From assembly GCF_019578655.1 (NCBI RefSeq), contig NC_063265.1, positions 2,762,501 to 2,826,500 on the forward strand: a stretch of 64,000 nucleotides of DNA, in the 5' to 3' direction. Of this stretch, positions 22,620-34,564 are shown piece after piece. The notes under the pieces are model-generated. The model was not told the DNA's origin, made no database searches, and saw only the letters and a list, made by a program, of their open reading frames with translations. Every line of letters starts with the position of its first letter. The stretch's first letter is position 1. The DNA comes from Ricinus communis (lineage: Eukaryota; Streptophyta; Magnoliopsida; Malpighiales; Euphorbiaceae). The position numbers were made by a program, and so were the translations under genes.

Positions 22620-25600
22620 TTATGGCCCCATTAAGTCAAGGAAATCAGACACCTTGCTTGTGTAATAATCTGGTTGTATATTGTTCATAGGGTCTTCTAG
22701 AGTGGATTGATTTGTCACTCCTGTAATTTTAGCAGTTTGAAACATCATAATTTTTACAAGTTCCGATGATATGAGGAAAAGAAACTTAAGGAAAGAAACT
22801 AATGCACCTGAAAGAACAAGAAGAGTTTTGCAGCCAGCATTTTGTCCAAATAAAATATCAGTGTCCAGTCTATCACCCACCATACACATTTTGGAGGTGC
22901 TCACATGAAATCTGCTAAACAAAGCATATTGCAGATGTTAAACATCTGAAATGTCTCCCGTGATCCAGTTGTGGTTGGAATGTCAATGTTGCAAGTATCA
23001 TTAAAAAAGAATCAAAGGCCAGTCATTATCTTGTTAAGATGAGCATTTCCCGCAATATCACATTGCCGTTTGAAAATGCAAACTCATTTTGGATTATGAG
23101 ACTTGTGCCTCCCATTGATTAGACATGGCAAACTTCAATACATTCGTACAACAGATAAAGAAATATAGTTGTTACAACAAACGGGTGAGAGTTCACTGAA
23201 GAGAAATACAACAGCCTACTATAGTCGAGGTTTTTCCTTTATGCAGAGGATTACGAGAAACACAAAATTACAAAAAGTTATCCCCATTACTAGAACTGCC
23301 TAGATCAAGAATATTATACCTCTAAATGCACAGTCTCAACAGTAAACCGTGCATTACTGCATTTAAGCAAATAAATATGCAAGATGACAATAAATAAGAA
23401 TCATCAGTTAGAAACTACCATATTAAAATTAACTTACTTTTGCATCAAAAATTCCATCATGAAAGTTGATGGTTTTCCAACTAAAATAGGCTCTTTCTCT
23501 GTTGAACCACAGATGGCAGCAACCATACAACCCGCACCTGAAACCCAGAAGCAAACTTAGGCCAAAATGGTAAGCAAGTAATTTAAACAAGTAAGCTTAG
23601 CTTCCTGACCAGGCCACTCTTGTAAATCAGTCATATGTCCCACTGCATCACGATTTGTTGCAATAAATAGACAACCTGGATTCTCCCGTATGCATAGGGT
23701 TCCATACCTATCATAAAGGAATGCACATACATCTAAAATGAAAATTTTTATTATTATCATTAGCTAAGAAACATATTATAGAACTCATTCCAGATTTATC
23801 AGGACATCCTGAAAAAGTTGCAGTACTTCACGATTTCATATCTTTATCTTTTATGCAAATATATCTGAGCTAAGATATTTTCAACTCTCACTTCCACCAG
23901 TAAATTATTTTACATGTGTATCTTAGCAAGTCCAGAAGCTGAATACATATTCTATATAATTTTTCGATATAGATAATTCCTTTCACAAAGATTTAATTTA
24001 TCTTAGCAATTCTGCAAAGGTGCAGGTTTCCTTCTCATGAGAATGCTAATGATGGAATAGGGAATGCCATAGCACCTTGACAGCAATTAGTAAGGAGATG
24101 GATAATTATATGAGTATGCATGAGTTTGGAAATTGAAACTTGAAGTACTTGTAGCAAATTTCCATGAGGCTTTGTTGAAATTTGAAAGGTATTAAAGAAG
24201 ATTTAGGGGAAGATGCAAAACTTGCCCAAAGGTGTGCCATGATCAAATACTTGCAACCACCTCAAGGTACCGCATCCAGCTTCGAAATCAACAGAAGTAA
24301 ACTTTTTAATTACTGAATTTTTCAGAATTTCTCCTTTTTGTTTATTTACCTTGAGATCTAAGCATTAGAAAAGTCCACAAAATCTAGATATTGGGATTGG
24401 ACTTGCAATCAATTCATAACCTTTCAACCCCCAACAATAAAAATTTGAACTACATTGATATGCCTTGAAGCACTCGGCCGTCTCACCTACATAAAGAATA
24501 TGGCCCAGAAATCGAGTGAATCCTAGCCATTCATATTAGATTGTTGAAACCAAAACTGTGGTCAACCCCTAAATACCCTTCATTTTCTTTCCATATTATT
24601 TACAATATTTCAAAGTGATTTTTGTCAGAATTTCAGAGGGTGAACAATCAAATAAAACAAAGAAGATTTAAAACAATGAGCTAGAGAACAAGGAATCCAG
24701 GCTGTCTTACTGAAGTTTGTAATAGTTGATATATGGATCTATCCCAACCACAACTGCTCCAACCTGGGATAAGAGTGGTATCATTATAAATCTCAAGCAG
24801 GAACTGAGAGAAGTAATGTTCAACTAAATTGTGGCCAGTATGTTATTACACTCTTATCATGATCAAATAAGGAATTTGATTTCAGCTCTACTCTTTTTTC
24901 ACCATCTTCCTGCAATAAATGTCTTCAGTAAATATTACTCAAGATAAAAATATAAGGTGAAATCTTGCATCATTTAAAGCATAGGCATAAGGACAAAAGG
25001 GTTTTTCCTTAACAAGGAGCGACAAAGAGAAACCATTATCAAGCTACAAGGAGCTAGTAACCAAATCAGGATAGCTAATGCATTTTTCTGTTGCAAAAGC
25101 GGAGGAACATCTGCAGTTGCAACAGATAGAGTAAGGTTGAAGAAATCTTTTGGATTATTGCAGCCTTGTGGATCACAAGAGATCAAAGAAAGTGAAAACA
25201 TGTCTATCAACCGTAAGGGAAATGAAATAGAGAAAACATGACAAGCACCAAATAGTTTCTCAACTTTTCTGTTCTAAAAAACTAAAGGAAGGAAATTTAA
25301 GGGAGGAAAAACAACATTTGCATTAGGGAATTTGTAGGGACATACCGGGCCACCAAGACCTTTGTAACCCGCAAGCTGGAGCTCTTCTAATATACCTTCT
25401 CCACCTATCACATATACCTACAAAAACAATCAATGAGAAACTAAACACACAGTACTAATGCCTCAACACATGCAATTTAGGATGTAAATGAAGACAGTAG
25501 TACCTACCACATCAGTCTACATCATGACAAGAATCTCCTTTCAAGAGTTGGTCATAACATTAATCTAACTAGTCTACCATTAAAGGGTAGACAAAAAGGA

Positions 25601-26266
25601 TAAGCAAAGAGTACAACCAACCTTCTTCTCTTGAGGGAAATTGTTAGTCTTTAGGTACATAGCAGCTGCAAAAGATGAAGAGAATATCTCATCCTACAAC
25701 AAATAAATGAATAAAAACACATTTATATAACAGAGATAGTACTCTGAATTGTGAATTGAAAATTCTACCAAAACAAAATGCAAACCTCACTAACAGAAAT
25801 TCCAAGAGAATGAAACTTCTTAGAATATTGCTTTCTTGATTTTAAGGAATTGTTTGTCACAAAAACCAGCTTCTTCCCCTGAGTTATATACCAGAACATA
25901 CATCTATATTCACTCACAAATAGATGTGCTGATTTATTAAGAAAATAAAAAGTTTAAACATTTAAAACAAAAGGAGATAATGAGCTACCTTAGAGCGAAG
26001 TAATTCAAGTGATTGAGAAACACCATCAATGAGTTTATCGCCTTTCCATATCACACCTATATTCACAAATATGAAAGAACATAAATTCCCAATTCACAGC
26101 AACCCACATTCCATTACTTTAGAGACTACAAAAATTTAGATGGGAATCAAAGACTAAAGATTGAAGACAGACCATCACAATCAAAAAGAAATGCCTCAAC
26201 AGAGTCAAAGAGGGTCCTGAAGTTGTTAGATGACAGCAGCTGAGCGACCCTTTTTGCAGTGTTCAT
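22620..26266 (-). CDS. PGLP2: Phosphoglycolate phosphatase / HAD-type p-nitrophenyl phosphatase, cytosolic type
   Basis: A haloacid-dehalogenase-superfamily phosphatase of the PGP type, which removes phosphate from 2-phosphoglycolate or similar small phosphoesters. Eleven exons read right to left and splice in phase: 26266-26173, 26056-25989, 25878-25786, 25693-25622, 25417-25346, 24909-24850, 24763-24711, 23707-23610, 23537-23438, 22911-22808 and 22720-22620, giving 304 aa (Arabidopsis PGLP2 is about the same length). HAD motif I is FLFDCDGVIWKGD with nucleophile Asp29 and Asp31, motif II is VFVTNNS in exon 3, and the C-terminal acidic motif is MVGDRLDTDI in exon 10. NRDAV and VGKPS blocks are also present. 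The short N-terminus (MNTAKRVAQLLSS) has no transit peptide, so a cytosolic place is likely. An in-frame Met at 26332 would add 22 residues, but ATGTTGCAG there could equally be a splice acceptor; the shorter start matches family length. It looks intact. Confidence 0.93.
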
Positions 26267-26449
26267 CGTCTCAACAATTTTTAAAGAGCTTCCTGGAGAA
26301 AGTATATGAAATAAAGAAGAGGCCTGCAACATAAAATATAAAGAGAATGTGGCTGCTATGCAGCAGACGCTAAAATGGACTGTAAATGCGTTCTTGTTTG
26401 TTTGTTGAGTTTGTCACTTTTGGAATCTTCTTCGCAATAATTCACATTT

Positions 26450-26600
26450 GGTCTTTATATTTTTATTCTTTCATATTAAGTCCTTACACTTTCATTCATA
26501 ATTAAATTCTTATACATTTATTTTTATAAAAATTTAAGTCTTTCACTTCCATTTCATTAACATTAAATTTTTATGTGTTTATTTTTATAAAAATAAAAAA
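26450..26600. repeat. Imperfect tandem repeat of a 'TTATACATTTATTTTTATAAAAATTTAAGTC' type unit
   Basis: Two to three imperfect copies of a roughly 60-base unit with 'TTTATTTTTATAAAAAT' and 'AAGTC(C/T)TT-CACTT' words lie just upstream of the phosphatase gene (in its own sense). Such arrays are common in AT-rich plant intergenic DNA. Confidence 0.5.
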
Positions 26601-26639
26601 TAAAAGTCGCTTATCAGTATGTTGCATGACCATTATTAT

Positions 26640-27150
26640 TATTTTAATTATAAAATTAAATTGATAGATATAATTTAATTAAACTTTCGATAGTTAACTT
26701 TTTTAAAAAATAATAGCAAACTAATAATTTTTAAATTTTTTCTTAATTTTTAAGATTTTAAAATCTTATTAGTGCAATAATATAAAAATATTTTAAAAAT
26801 ATTAATTAATTAATTTTAATATTACATAAATTAATACAATCAAAATAATTGACATTATTTTTTTAAATAAAACTTTATTTTATAATTAAAAAAATTAATT
26901 CATAATTGAATGTAATATTAAGAATAGAAATTAAGATGTTATTTTCTAGAATTAGAATTGTTATTTAATTAAAAATTAATTTATTAGTTAATATAATATT
27001 AAAATATAATTAATATGCTATTTAAGATAGAATTAGTATTATTATATGATTAGGAAACTATTTATTATTTAATATAATATTAAAATATAATTAATATATT
27101 ATCTTTTAGAATTATAGTTAATATTTAATTAGGAATATAACCTAAATAAA
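26640..27150. repeat. AT-rich dispersed repeat, third copy, with 79-81-base tandem units
   Basis: Matches the central part of the 15.5 and 20.2 kb copies ('AATAATATAAAAATATTTTAAAAATATT', 'TTATTAGTTAATATAATATTAAA'; partial). Units starting 'TTAAGATG / TTAATATG / TTAATATA' begin at 26931, 27010 and 27091, so the spacing is 79 and 81 bases. No coding frame. Confidence 0.6.
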
Positions 27151-27379
27151 CTAGGAAGATTAAATCATGAGATAATTACAGTCTAGATCCTAAATATAAA
27201 TCCTAGAAAAGAAAATCTAAAATAAATTCATAAATCAATAACATGACTACGTATGTAGAGGAGACAGATATGTATTTAAATCTTAAAGAGTGTTTTAACT
27301 TAAAAAGGACTTAATTTTCATATATATCTCAATTACCCTTAATTTTAATAATTTTAAGAATTAAATTTTTAGAAAAATT

Positions 27380-27600
27380 AGCCAGGAAAGGAGTTGAGTC
27401 ACGCCTCCCACGACCTAGCGGAGGTGCTGTGACCTTGCGGCTATTGTGTGGGCGCAACAACTCTCCTCCTCGCAATCCCGTCCATGCCTCGTGTTGATGT
27501 GGTCCGCAACCTCGCAGAAGACATGTAGGTGTTTATCGTTGCATCGCGTCTGCCTCGTTCGTGGATGGTTCTGCAAGCCCGCTAACACCAAAATAGTTCT
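27380..27600. other. Isolated GC-rich island of unknown origin
   Basis: About 220 bases are clearly GC-richer than the flanks, with words such as CACGCCTCCCACGACC and AGGTGCTGTGACCTTGCGGC. An open frame of 67 codons overlaps it but encodes nothing I recognise. It is probably the end of a decayed mobile element rather than a gene. Confidence 0.35.
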
Positions 27601-29600
27601 TTTGACTTTATTATTTATATTTAGTTTTCTTTTTCATATCTTTTTCTAAAATGAATAAAGTTTTTTTATAAATTTTAACTAGCATAATTCAAATCAAATT
27701 AATTTTGAATTTTATATATTTGATGGTTTCCTTTAGTTTCTATAACACATAATATTTAAGAATTTTAACTTTTAAGAGGAAACTTTTTAAAAACTATATA
27801 TATATATATATATATATGTTGTTTATTTTTAAAAATATATATTAATGTTATTTTAATTTTTAATTAATTTCTATAATGTACATTAGAAAACTTGATTTTT
27901 AATTTAGCAGTAGAAATTCTAGAGAGTTTATCTTTAAGAATCTATTTGATTTATGAATGGTTGAGTAATAATAGAATATAATTATGTCAAACTGGAAATA
28001 ATCAAGTAGTCATTACGTAGATTAATAGGTAATTTAATTGGAAAGACCATATTGTTATTAAAATTTACTCAATTTGGTCATGATAGGCATTATAAACAAC
28101 AAAAATATTAAACCATTGGAACAACCTCGTATTATTATTTCAAATCGAAGTGCATAGAGTGTTTTCTTAAATTTTTATTTGAGTTATGAATGATCAAGTA
28201 ATAATAGAATATAATTAGGTCATAATCCTAATAATCATTATAGACCATATCAAGCAATCTATTATCAAGTTTATTGAATTCATTGGCTTTGTTTTTCAAT
28301 AAAGTGGTTTGATTAATAAGTTTTTAGTTAATTCGGAAGGTTTGACAAATAAAAGAAAAATATAAAAATATACATCTTTGAAAATATATTTAACCATTAG
28401 ATTTTAATTAGCTATGTAATTTTGATGATTTTATATTAAAATCTATGGTGATAAACAATAACTTATTGAAAAGAATTTAAAAAGAAAATAATCTCTAATA
28501 TGATTTATAATTTTGAATTATAAATTACTGTCGGATTGATTTCAAAAAAGATGTGAATCGCACTAAATTTAGAAAAAAAAAAAAACTTAAAGAAGAAAAT
28601 AATATAATTTAATTAAGATATGCATCATCAAGTGACCAATCAATACCTTCAAAAAGTATTTAAATAGCTATTTAATCTATTTTTCACGTTCTTAAAAGAA
28701 GTTATAAAACAATTTGGATTACTTGTGTAGCTAGGACATATGTATAATAAATAAGAAAAGAAAGTTAAAGAATGAAAAACTAAATAAAAATAACATAATT
28801 TGCAAAAAGGAAGTTTTTCCTAAAATAATACTAATCTTACCTTACAAATTTCTTAATTTAATTTAACCGAAAGGGAATTAAATTTCTTTTAGTTTTAAAC
28901 ATATAGACAAGCCATTAAATTTAAGTTAATTATGTCTCGGAGGGAATTAATAAGAAAATCGAGAAGAGTGGGATATATTTACATTTGTGGTATCACTTTT
29001 TGGTGGAAAGAAAGAGCTAATGTAAAAATAAAAGGATTTTATATCATTTTATTTTATTAAATGTTACTTAGAGTCATTTAAATAAGCATTAAATTGACGT
29101 CAACTGCTTTTTATCCGGATAGATTTTAGCATTTAAATAAGCTTAATTAATGCTCTTGGATATCACTGAACATCATTATGAATTTCACAAATGTTAAAAG
29201 TTAAATGACTTTAACCCAAAAGTGAAAAATCTAACCTGTAATTTGATTTCAATTCTTTTTTTTTTTTTTTTTTGTGTGTCGTTGTAATAATGGTCCTTTG
29301 CTTCCATGAAGAGAAAAGTTCTGGTTTGCTACTCATATTTATTGATTTATATATTGGATTGAGGAATGCTAATCAAAACATGGCTCCTAAAAAGAAGGCA
29401 AGATTATCTAATTTATGCCTGGAGATTGAAGATTTTAATTGAATATGCGCAAAGAAATATAAAGAAAGCAAGAAATTCAATGTATGTTTTCACAGATGCA
29501 AAGTTATGCAGGCATGCATCCGCTGCTTCTCCAAGCACTGTGTTTCTCATCAGCTGGATGGTTAATCAAGTGATCAAGATTCATCACAAGAATATGCAAC
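27601..29600. other. AT-rich intergenic DNA with a short direct repeat
   Basis: No gene seen. About 85 bases at 27945-28030 recur with changes at 28175-28260 (shared 'TATGAATG-T-AAGTAATAATAGAATATAATTA' type sequence). A (TA)n tract is near 27796-27818 and a poly-T run near 29256-29273. Confidence 0.5.
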
Positions 29601-29990
29601 TGCTGCCATTACTTCTTATTGCTTTAGCTCTCTTGTAAGGATAACCAGCAGCAATGAGTTCATCGGCAAGATTCTTGGTTTTTTGAAGATATTCTGATAC
29701 AGACATGTCATGTCTTTTGAGCCCTTAAAGGTTTATATGCAGCTGGAGTTGTTGATTTTATGACATCGAACCAAAGGTCTGACTGAAGGCTGTCCATACT
29801 TGGAATAAGGAGGTTAAACTTATATTTCTTTGTAAGTGAGGATAAGAGCCATGTCATGAGCAACTGATTTTCTGTAAACCATGTTTGATACGGGAACTTC
29901 TTAAGTGGAGCAGATATATTCCCATCAACAAATCCCATAAGGTTTTGGTAATTAAGGGTAGAAATTGAGTTTTCCATGCAAGAAAGTCCT
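29600..29990 (-). pseudogene. Copia-type retrotransposon Gag (UBN2-like) remnant
   Basis: Minus-strand frame 29977-29708 contains NYQNLMGFVDG, ENQLLMTWLLSSLT and LWFDVIKS, matching the pattern of plant Copia Gag polyproteins (target-pocket 'NY--W', 'D--LL-WI-SSLT', 'WE-L'). After a frameshift near 29708 the match continues as MSVSEYLQKTKNLADELIAAGYP down to about 29635, which is the usual next block of these proteins. No protease, integrase or reverse transcriptase follows and no LTRs were found, so this is a truncated dead copy. Family assignment rests on recalled consensus features. Confidence 0.7.
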
Positions 29991-30357
29991 TTGAGGTAAA
30001 TTCTATGGCAAAAGTTCGGTGTGCTTATGCGAGAGAAAAAGTGATTGTTGCGGAGGCAGCGATAAAGGTATTATTCTTTGCCATTTGGACTTGATACCGT
30101 ATAAAAGCTGATAGTTTTAGAAGAAAGAGATGGTTTATATATTAGATTAATATTGAACTAAGAAAATATAGCTCTATAAATTGAGATACAATGATAAGAT
30201 ATACATTAGAAAGTACAATAAATTTAACAGACTTAGCAACTATTTAAACAAGTTATCTTTCATACTATCTAATAGTTGTTTCATCACAATTTTTCTTCTC
30301 TTACCAGCATTATCACCTTTAAAAGTCTCCTTTGAGAAAAGGAGAAAAAACTTAGTC
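29991..30357. other. Noncoding spacer
   Basis: Short stretch between the Gag remnant and the solo LTR. Its left part may be decayed retroelement sequence. No independent gene seen. Confidence 0.45.
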
Positions 30358-30362
30358 ATTAC
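30358..30362. repeat. Target-site duplication, left copy (ATTAC)
   Basis: Five bases directly before the TG start of the LTR, identical to 33625-33629. Confidence 0.75.
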
Positions 30363-30580
30363 TGTAATATTCGAAATTTTTTTTTTTAATAATATTAATA
30401 ATAGTAATAATTCATAACGAGTTTTTATTTAAAGTAATATTACTTTATTTTCAATTGATTTAGTTGGGATGATTTAAAATAGAATTTCAATACTAGATAA
30501 AAAATAAGAGAGTTATTTTTTTATATCTAATTAATTTGATTTTCAAGAAATTAATTAAGTAAATTTCTTGAAAAATAAAT

Positions 30581-30623
<43 letters not shown>

Positions 30624-33600
30624 TCACTTAATTTTCTCCCCATATGAATTAAATTCTATATTTTAGAGTTATGAAAGAATTAATAATTAATATATTTTAT
30701 AAAATAATTTATTTAGAAATGATGAATTTTAATTAGCTAATGGTGTTGATTTTAATTGAAAAATAGTTAGTAAATTGATTAATTAAGTTAATTAAGTGTA
30801 GGATTAAATTGGAAATTAATTTTGGAATAAGGATTGAAAATATAATTATTTTAATTTGGAGTTTTAAATAAAAATTTGTATGGTTGATATTTTTGTAATT
30901 AAATGTGTCGATAAGGGTATTTTGATAATTTTACTTTTAAAAGCAATGGTAAATAAGTAATTCTATATTTTCAATAATTTTAATTTCGCCCAAATTAAAT
31001 AGTTAGGGGCTTAATTGAAAAGCTAAAAAAAAGTTGAAGGGTTAATCAGAAATCTTGCAAGGCGAAATTGTTAGTAATTAAAAAATTGAGGGACTAAATG
31101 GTAAGAAAGAAAAGTTTAGGGACTAATGCCGATAAGGAAAGAAAGAAAAAGAAAAAAAGAAAAAAAGAGAGGAAGGAGGAGAAGCAAAAGGAGAGGGTGG
31201 AGCTGCCGACCGTGGCAGGGGGAGAGGAAGACCGCTCGAGGCGCGGTGGTGACGGCTGGTGGAGAGCAGATGAGTCCATGTAAAAAAAAATAATAAAAGG
31301 AAAGAAGAGGGTGTGGCAATCGGAGAGTGGGCTTCCTTTTGGGAGCAGCAACGACGCGATTAGTGGCCGTAGTTGGTAATTGCGATGGAGAGAGAAAGTA
31401 GGGGGAGCCGGAATTTTGGGTATTTTCCGGCGAGCTTCGGCCGATCAGAGGACATATCCGGACTCTCCTCAGGTCAAGCTTTCCAATGGCACTGGTTTCA
31501 TTGGCGATCAGACTCCATTTAAAAATCAGCGGCCGATATCGTCTGTAAATTTTTCTGGATGATCGAAGGTCAAATCGGAATATCGGAAGCTGGAATCATC
31601 ATCAACGCATTGTTTTGAGTCCATAGGCCCGTTTGAATCGTCGATTGGACTCCGACGACTAGAGGCGAGTCGACCGAGTAATCAAGTGTCTCGCTAATTC
31701 TCTAGCCGTTGATTTTAGAGGTTGTTGATATAAATTATGTGTTTATTTAATTGTGTTGAGCATTAGAAAAATATTGTGAGGATTGTTAGTTAAAATAATT
31801 AATTGTCGGACCGTTTGCTAATAATCGTGTTTTATGTTGTGTTGCAGAGCCGGGATTTTGGGTATTTTCCGGCGAGCTTCGGCGAGAGATGGCCGATCAG
31901 AGGACATATCCGGACTCTCCTCAGCTCAAGCTTTCCAATGGCACTGGTTTCATTGGCAATCAGACTCCATTTAAAAATCAGCGGTCGATATCGTCTGTAA
32001 ATTTTTCTGTATGATCAGAGGTCAAATCGGAATATCAGAAGCTGGAATCATCATCAACGCATTGTTTTGAGTCCATAGGCGCGTTTGAATCGTCGATTGG
32101 ACTCCGGCGACTAGAGGTGAGTCAATAGAGTAATCAAGCGTCTCGGTAATTCTCTAGCCATTGATTTTAGAGGTTGTTGATATAAATTATGTGTTTATTT
32201 AATTGTGTTGAGCATTAGAAAAATATTGTGAGGATTGTTAGTTAAAATAATTAATTATCGGACCGTTTGCTAATAATCGTGTTTTATGTTGTGTTGCAGA
32301 GTCGGAAAAATTAATGCAGTTTTGGTGGATCAACTCCGCGTTAATTAATCGTTGTATATTTGAAGTGTTTTCTGGCAAGTCCTAGACCTGTTATACGGGG
32401 GATGGATGTCTGTGATTTAGGGGAGGTTCTACCGAATTTTTTATAGAATTCTTCCGAGTCGAGATTCTTAAGCAGTAATTCTAGGAGTCTAGTCCTAAGG
32501 TTAATTGCCAAAGGTTTTATATTTACTGATCGAATTGTTTTCATGATTAGATAAATCCGTCAGTTCGGCTCGCTCCATCCGAGGCATCAGAGCAGAGCTA
32601 GGAGGTCGTTAGAACTGTGAGTTAAAGTCATATATCTGCTTCATACGTGTGTCATGCTAAAGTTTTTCACGGCAATTCTAATTAAATAATTTAAGATTTT
32701 AATTAATTATTTAATTATTATTTATATATGTATCATTTTCTACATTATGGTTATTGTAAATGTATGTTGACTCGGGATGAGACGAAAGTATAACATGCCA
32801 TCTGATGGGTTGCATCGGGACCGAGTGCACAACGGTATGAATCTGAGACAGATAGTAAAAAGTAAATTTAGAACTTGCATTGGTCCAGTTTAACTCTCTA
32901 GGCTGAGTAGAGTGAGTTTGCCGGAGTAAAGGTCCCTGGTCAAGCATTGCTCTCTGGGCGCTGGCTTTATTGGAAATTTAAGTGACCAGATTGGATTTAA
33001 AGACCCTGGTCGAGCTTTGCTCTCTGGGCGCCAGTTCTGTTGGAACAATAGAGTTGAAAGGCTAAGACTATTTAGTAATGGAGATTAGGGTTCTACTGAA
33101 GTACTCCATCCCGTAGTATGTGAAATTTATTTTATAGAAGCATGGCATGACACGTACATTTTTGCATGACTTAATATTTTATGTTAAATTAAATAAATGT
33201 ATTATTGAAGTGTTTGTAATTATTTTTGGATATATGATTTTAACCTACTCTCGATACTGATAGTCTTAATTTGACTGTTTTTCAGGTGTGGTTAGTTTTT
33301 CTGCAGTTCTTTTTATTTAGTAGCCCGATTCCTTTATCTTCAGGTTAATGTATTGAATTTTTGGTATGTTTGACTTTAAACTTCTAGAATCTCCGCAGTA
33401 GAATTTCAGATTTATCATTTTATAATTTCATGTAAATTATGGCTTTGCCTATTCATGCTGGCAGTCCAAATTCTAAATATGTAGAACTTGACGGGTAAAG
33501 TTAATTGTGGATCAGTGCTATTGTATTGAAATTTGATTAAGTTAGTGAATGGTCATGCTTACGGTGGTTTTACGTTTACTCATTCCCTAATGCCGGTCAC

Positions 33601-33624
33601 GGGCTCACAGATCGGATCGTGACA
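30363..33624 (+). mobile_element. Probable solo LTR, 3.26 kb, with 5-bp target-site duplication
   Basis: The segment begins TGTAATATTCGAAA and ends GGATCGTGACA, i.e. TG...CA as in LTRs. ATTAC lies immediately on both sides (30358-30362 and 33625-33629), a perfect 5-base target duplication. No gag or pol coding sequence lies inside and no repeat of its start is found near its end, so a solo LTR made by recombination between two LTRs is the simplest reading. Large LTRs of this size occur in plant Gypsy elements, and the TGTAATA--CG start is common among them; the assignment to Gypsy is inference. Inside are a (TA)n tract (30587-30621), a purine-rich patch (31130-31200), a tandem duplication (31405-32298) and a GC-richer right half with the repeated phrase 'CCCTGGTC-AGC-TTGCTCTCTGGGCGC' at about 32933-32960 and 33004-33031. 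Confidence 0.75.
31405..32298 (+). repeat. Tandem duplication of 442 and 452 bases inside the LTR
   Basis: Copy 1 is 31405-31846 and copy 2 is 31847-32298, joined head to tail at TTGCA|GAGCCGG. By eye they differ at about 18 positions plus a 10-base insertion in copy 2 (GAGAGATGGC near 31885), so they are about 96% identical. Both copies end in GTTTTATGTTGTGTTGCA followed by G, which looks like a splice acceptor, and carry AGAGGYGAGT, which looks like a donor, so each copy may hold an intron-like unit. Confidence 0.9.
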
Positions 33625-33629
33625 ATTAC
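33625..33629. repeat. Target-site duplication, right copy (ATTAC)
   Basis: Five bases directly after the CA end of the LTR, identical to 30358-30362. Confidence 0.75.
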
Positions 33630-34444
33630 TATTGCTAAATTATTAGCAGGTTTTACTAATTTTATAAATATAAGTAAAAAAGTTAGAAAAAGAAGAAAAA
33701 AGAGTATCAACCGTGATTATATAGAACTAAAAAGATTAAAAAAGACAATCTAGTGGAGGAAATGGACAAATGAAGAGCAAAAAAAAATGACCTAGTAGAG
33801 AAAATGGAGAGAAAATAGCAAAGTAGAAAGAGAAACCGAGAAAATGGAGAGACACAAACTAGTGTAAAACTGTAATTTTAAAAAAAAATGTAAAAATATA
33901 AAAAAATAATAATGATTTAATTTAGAATTATTTATAAAAATATCCTTTTTTAGAAAATGTATTTGCAAAATTACACTCAAATTAAATATACTAAAAATCA
34001 ACCAAATATCAATCATATACTAAAAATTTATATTAATAGAATATTCTTTTCACTTATATAAGTAATTTCATTTCATTTATATTAATAAAATATTTTTCTT
34101 TAATTTTAAGTTGAAAATTATTTTTTTAAAAGAAAATAAAGATTATTAATTTGAAATTGAAACTCAATTTCTAATATTTTTCAACATATAAACATAATAT
34201 TTCAATAAAAAAATAAGTTTATAATATTTAGAACTTATTTAATGGGTAAATAACAATTCAAGTAAAGAAATTAAAGATATATTTTTACAGATCTGAAAAT
34301 TAATAAACATCACTTAAAATTTAGCTTGAAAATTAAAATAATTCAAACCAAAATTATTTATTTTACATAAAATTATAAAAAAAATGAACTTTTTATATAT
34401 AGTAAAATCCAACAAAATTTTAAAGAAAAACATCTCTCCTTTCA
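33630..34444. other. AT-rich intergenic DNA
   Basis: No gene recognised. Purine-rich stretches at 33680-33860 produce spurious frames. Confidence 0.5.
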
Positions 34445-34564
34445 GCTCCACCACCTCCTCCTAGCCCACATCCACCTCCACCACTTCCTTCTAGTCCACC
34501 TCTACCTCCACGACCAAAGTGCCCACCGCACAAGAGAAGAAGAAGCAACGAAAGCCATTTTTGA
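34445..34564 (+). pseudogene. Orphan proline-rich exon-like piece
   Basis: An open frame from an acceptor-like TCTCCTTTCAG (34435-34445) to TGA at 34562-34564. It encodes a Pro-rich run (APPPPPSPHPPPPLP, then SSPPLPPRPKCPPHK) ending in a basic tail RRRSNESHF. The composition resembles the C-terminus of plant hydroxyproline-rich or extensin-like proteins. No upstream exon was found; the preceding 800 bases are AT-rich noncoding DNA. It may be a relic of a transduplicated or deleted gene, or the last exon of a gene whose other exons I could not see. Confidence 0.35.

Noticed and set aside
29366..29638. 90-codon plus-strand frame
   Set aside because: Antisense to the Copia Gag remnant; shadow.
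31094..31351. Overlapping frames on both strands in a purine-rich patch
   Set aside because: They arise from the low-complexity GA-rich part of the solo LTR.
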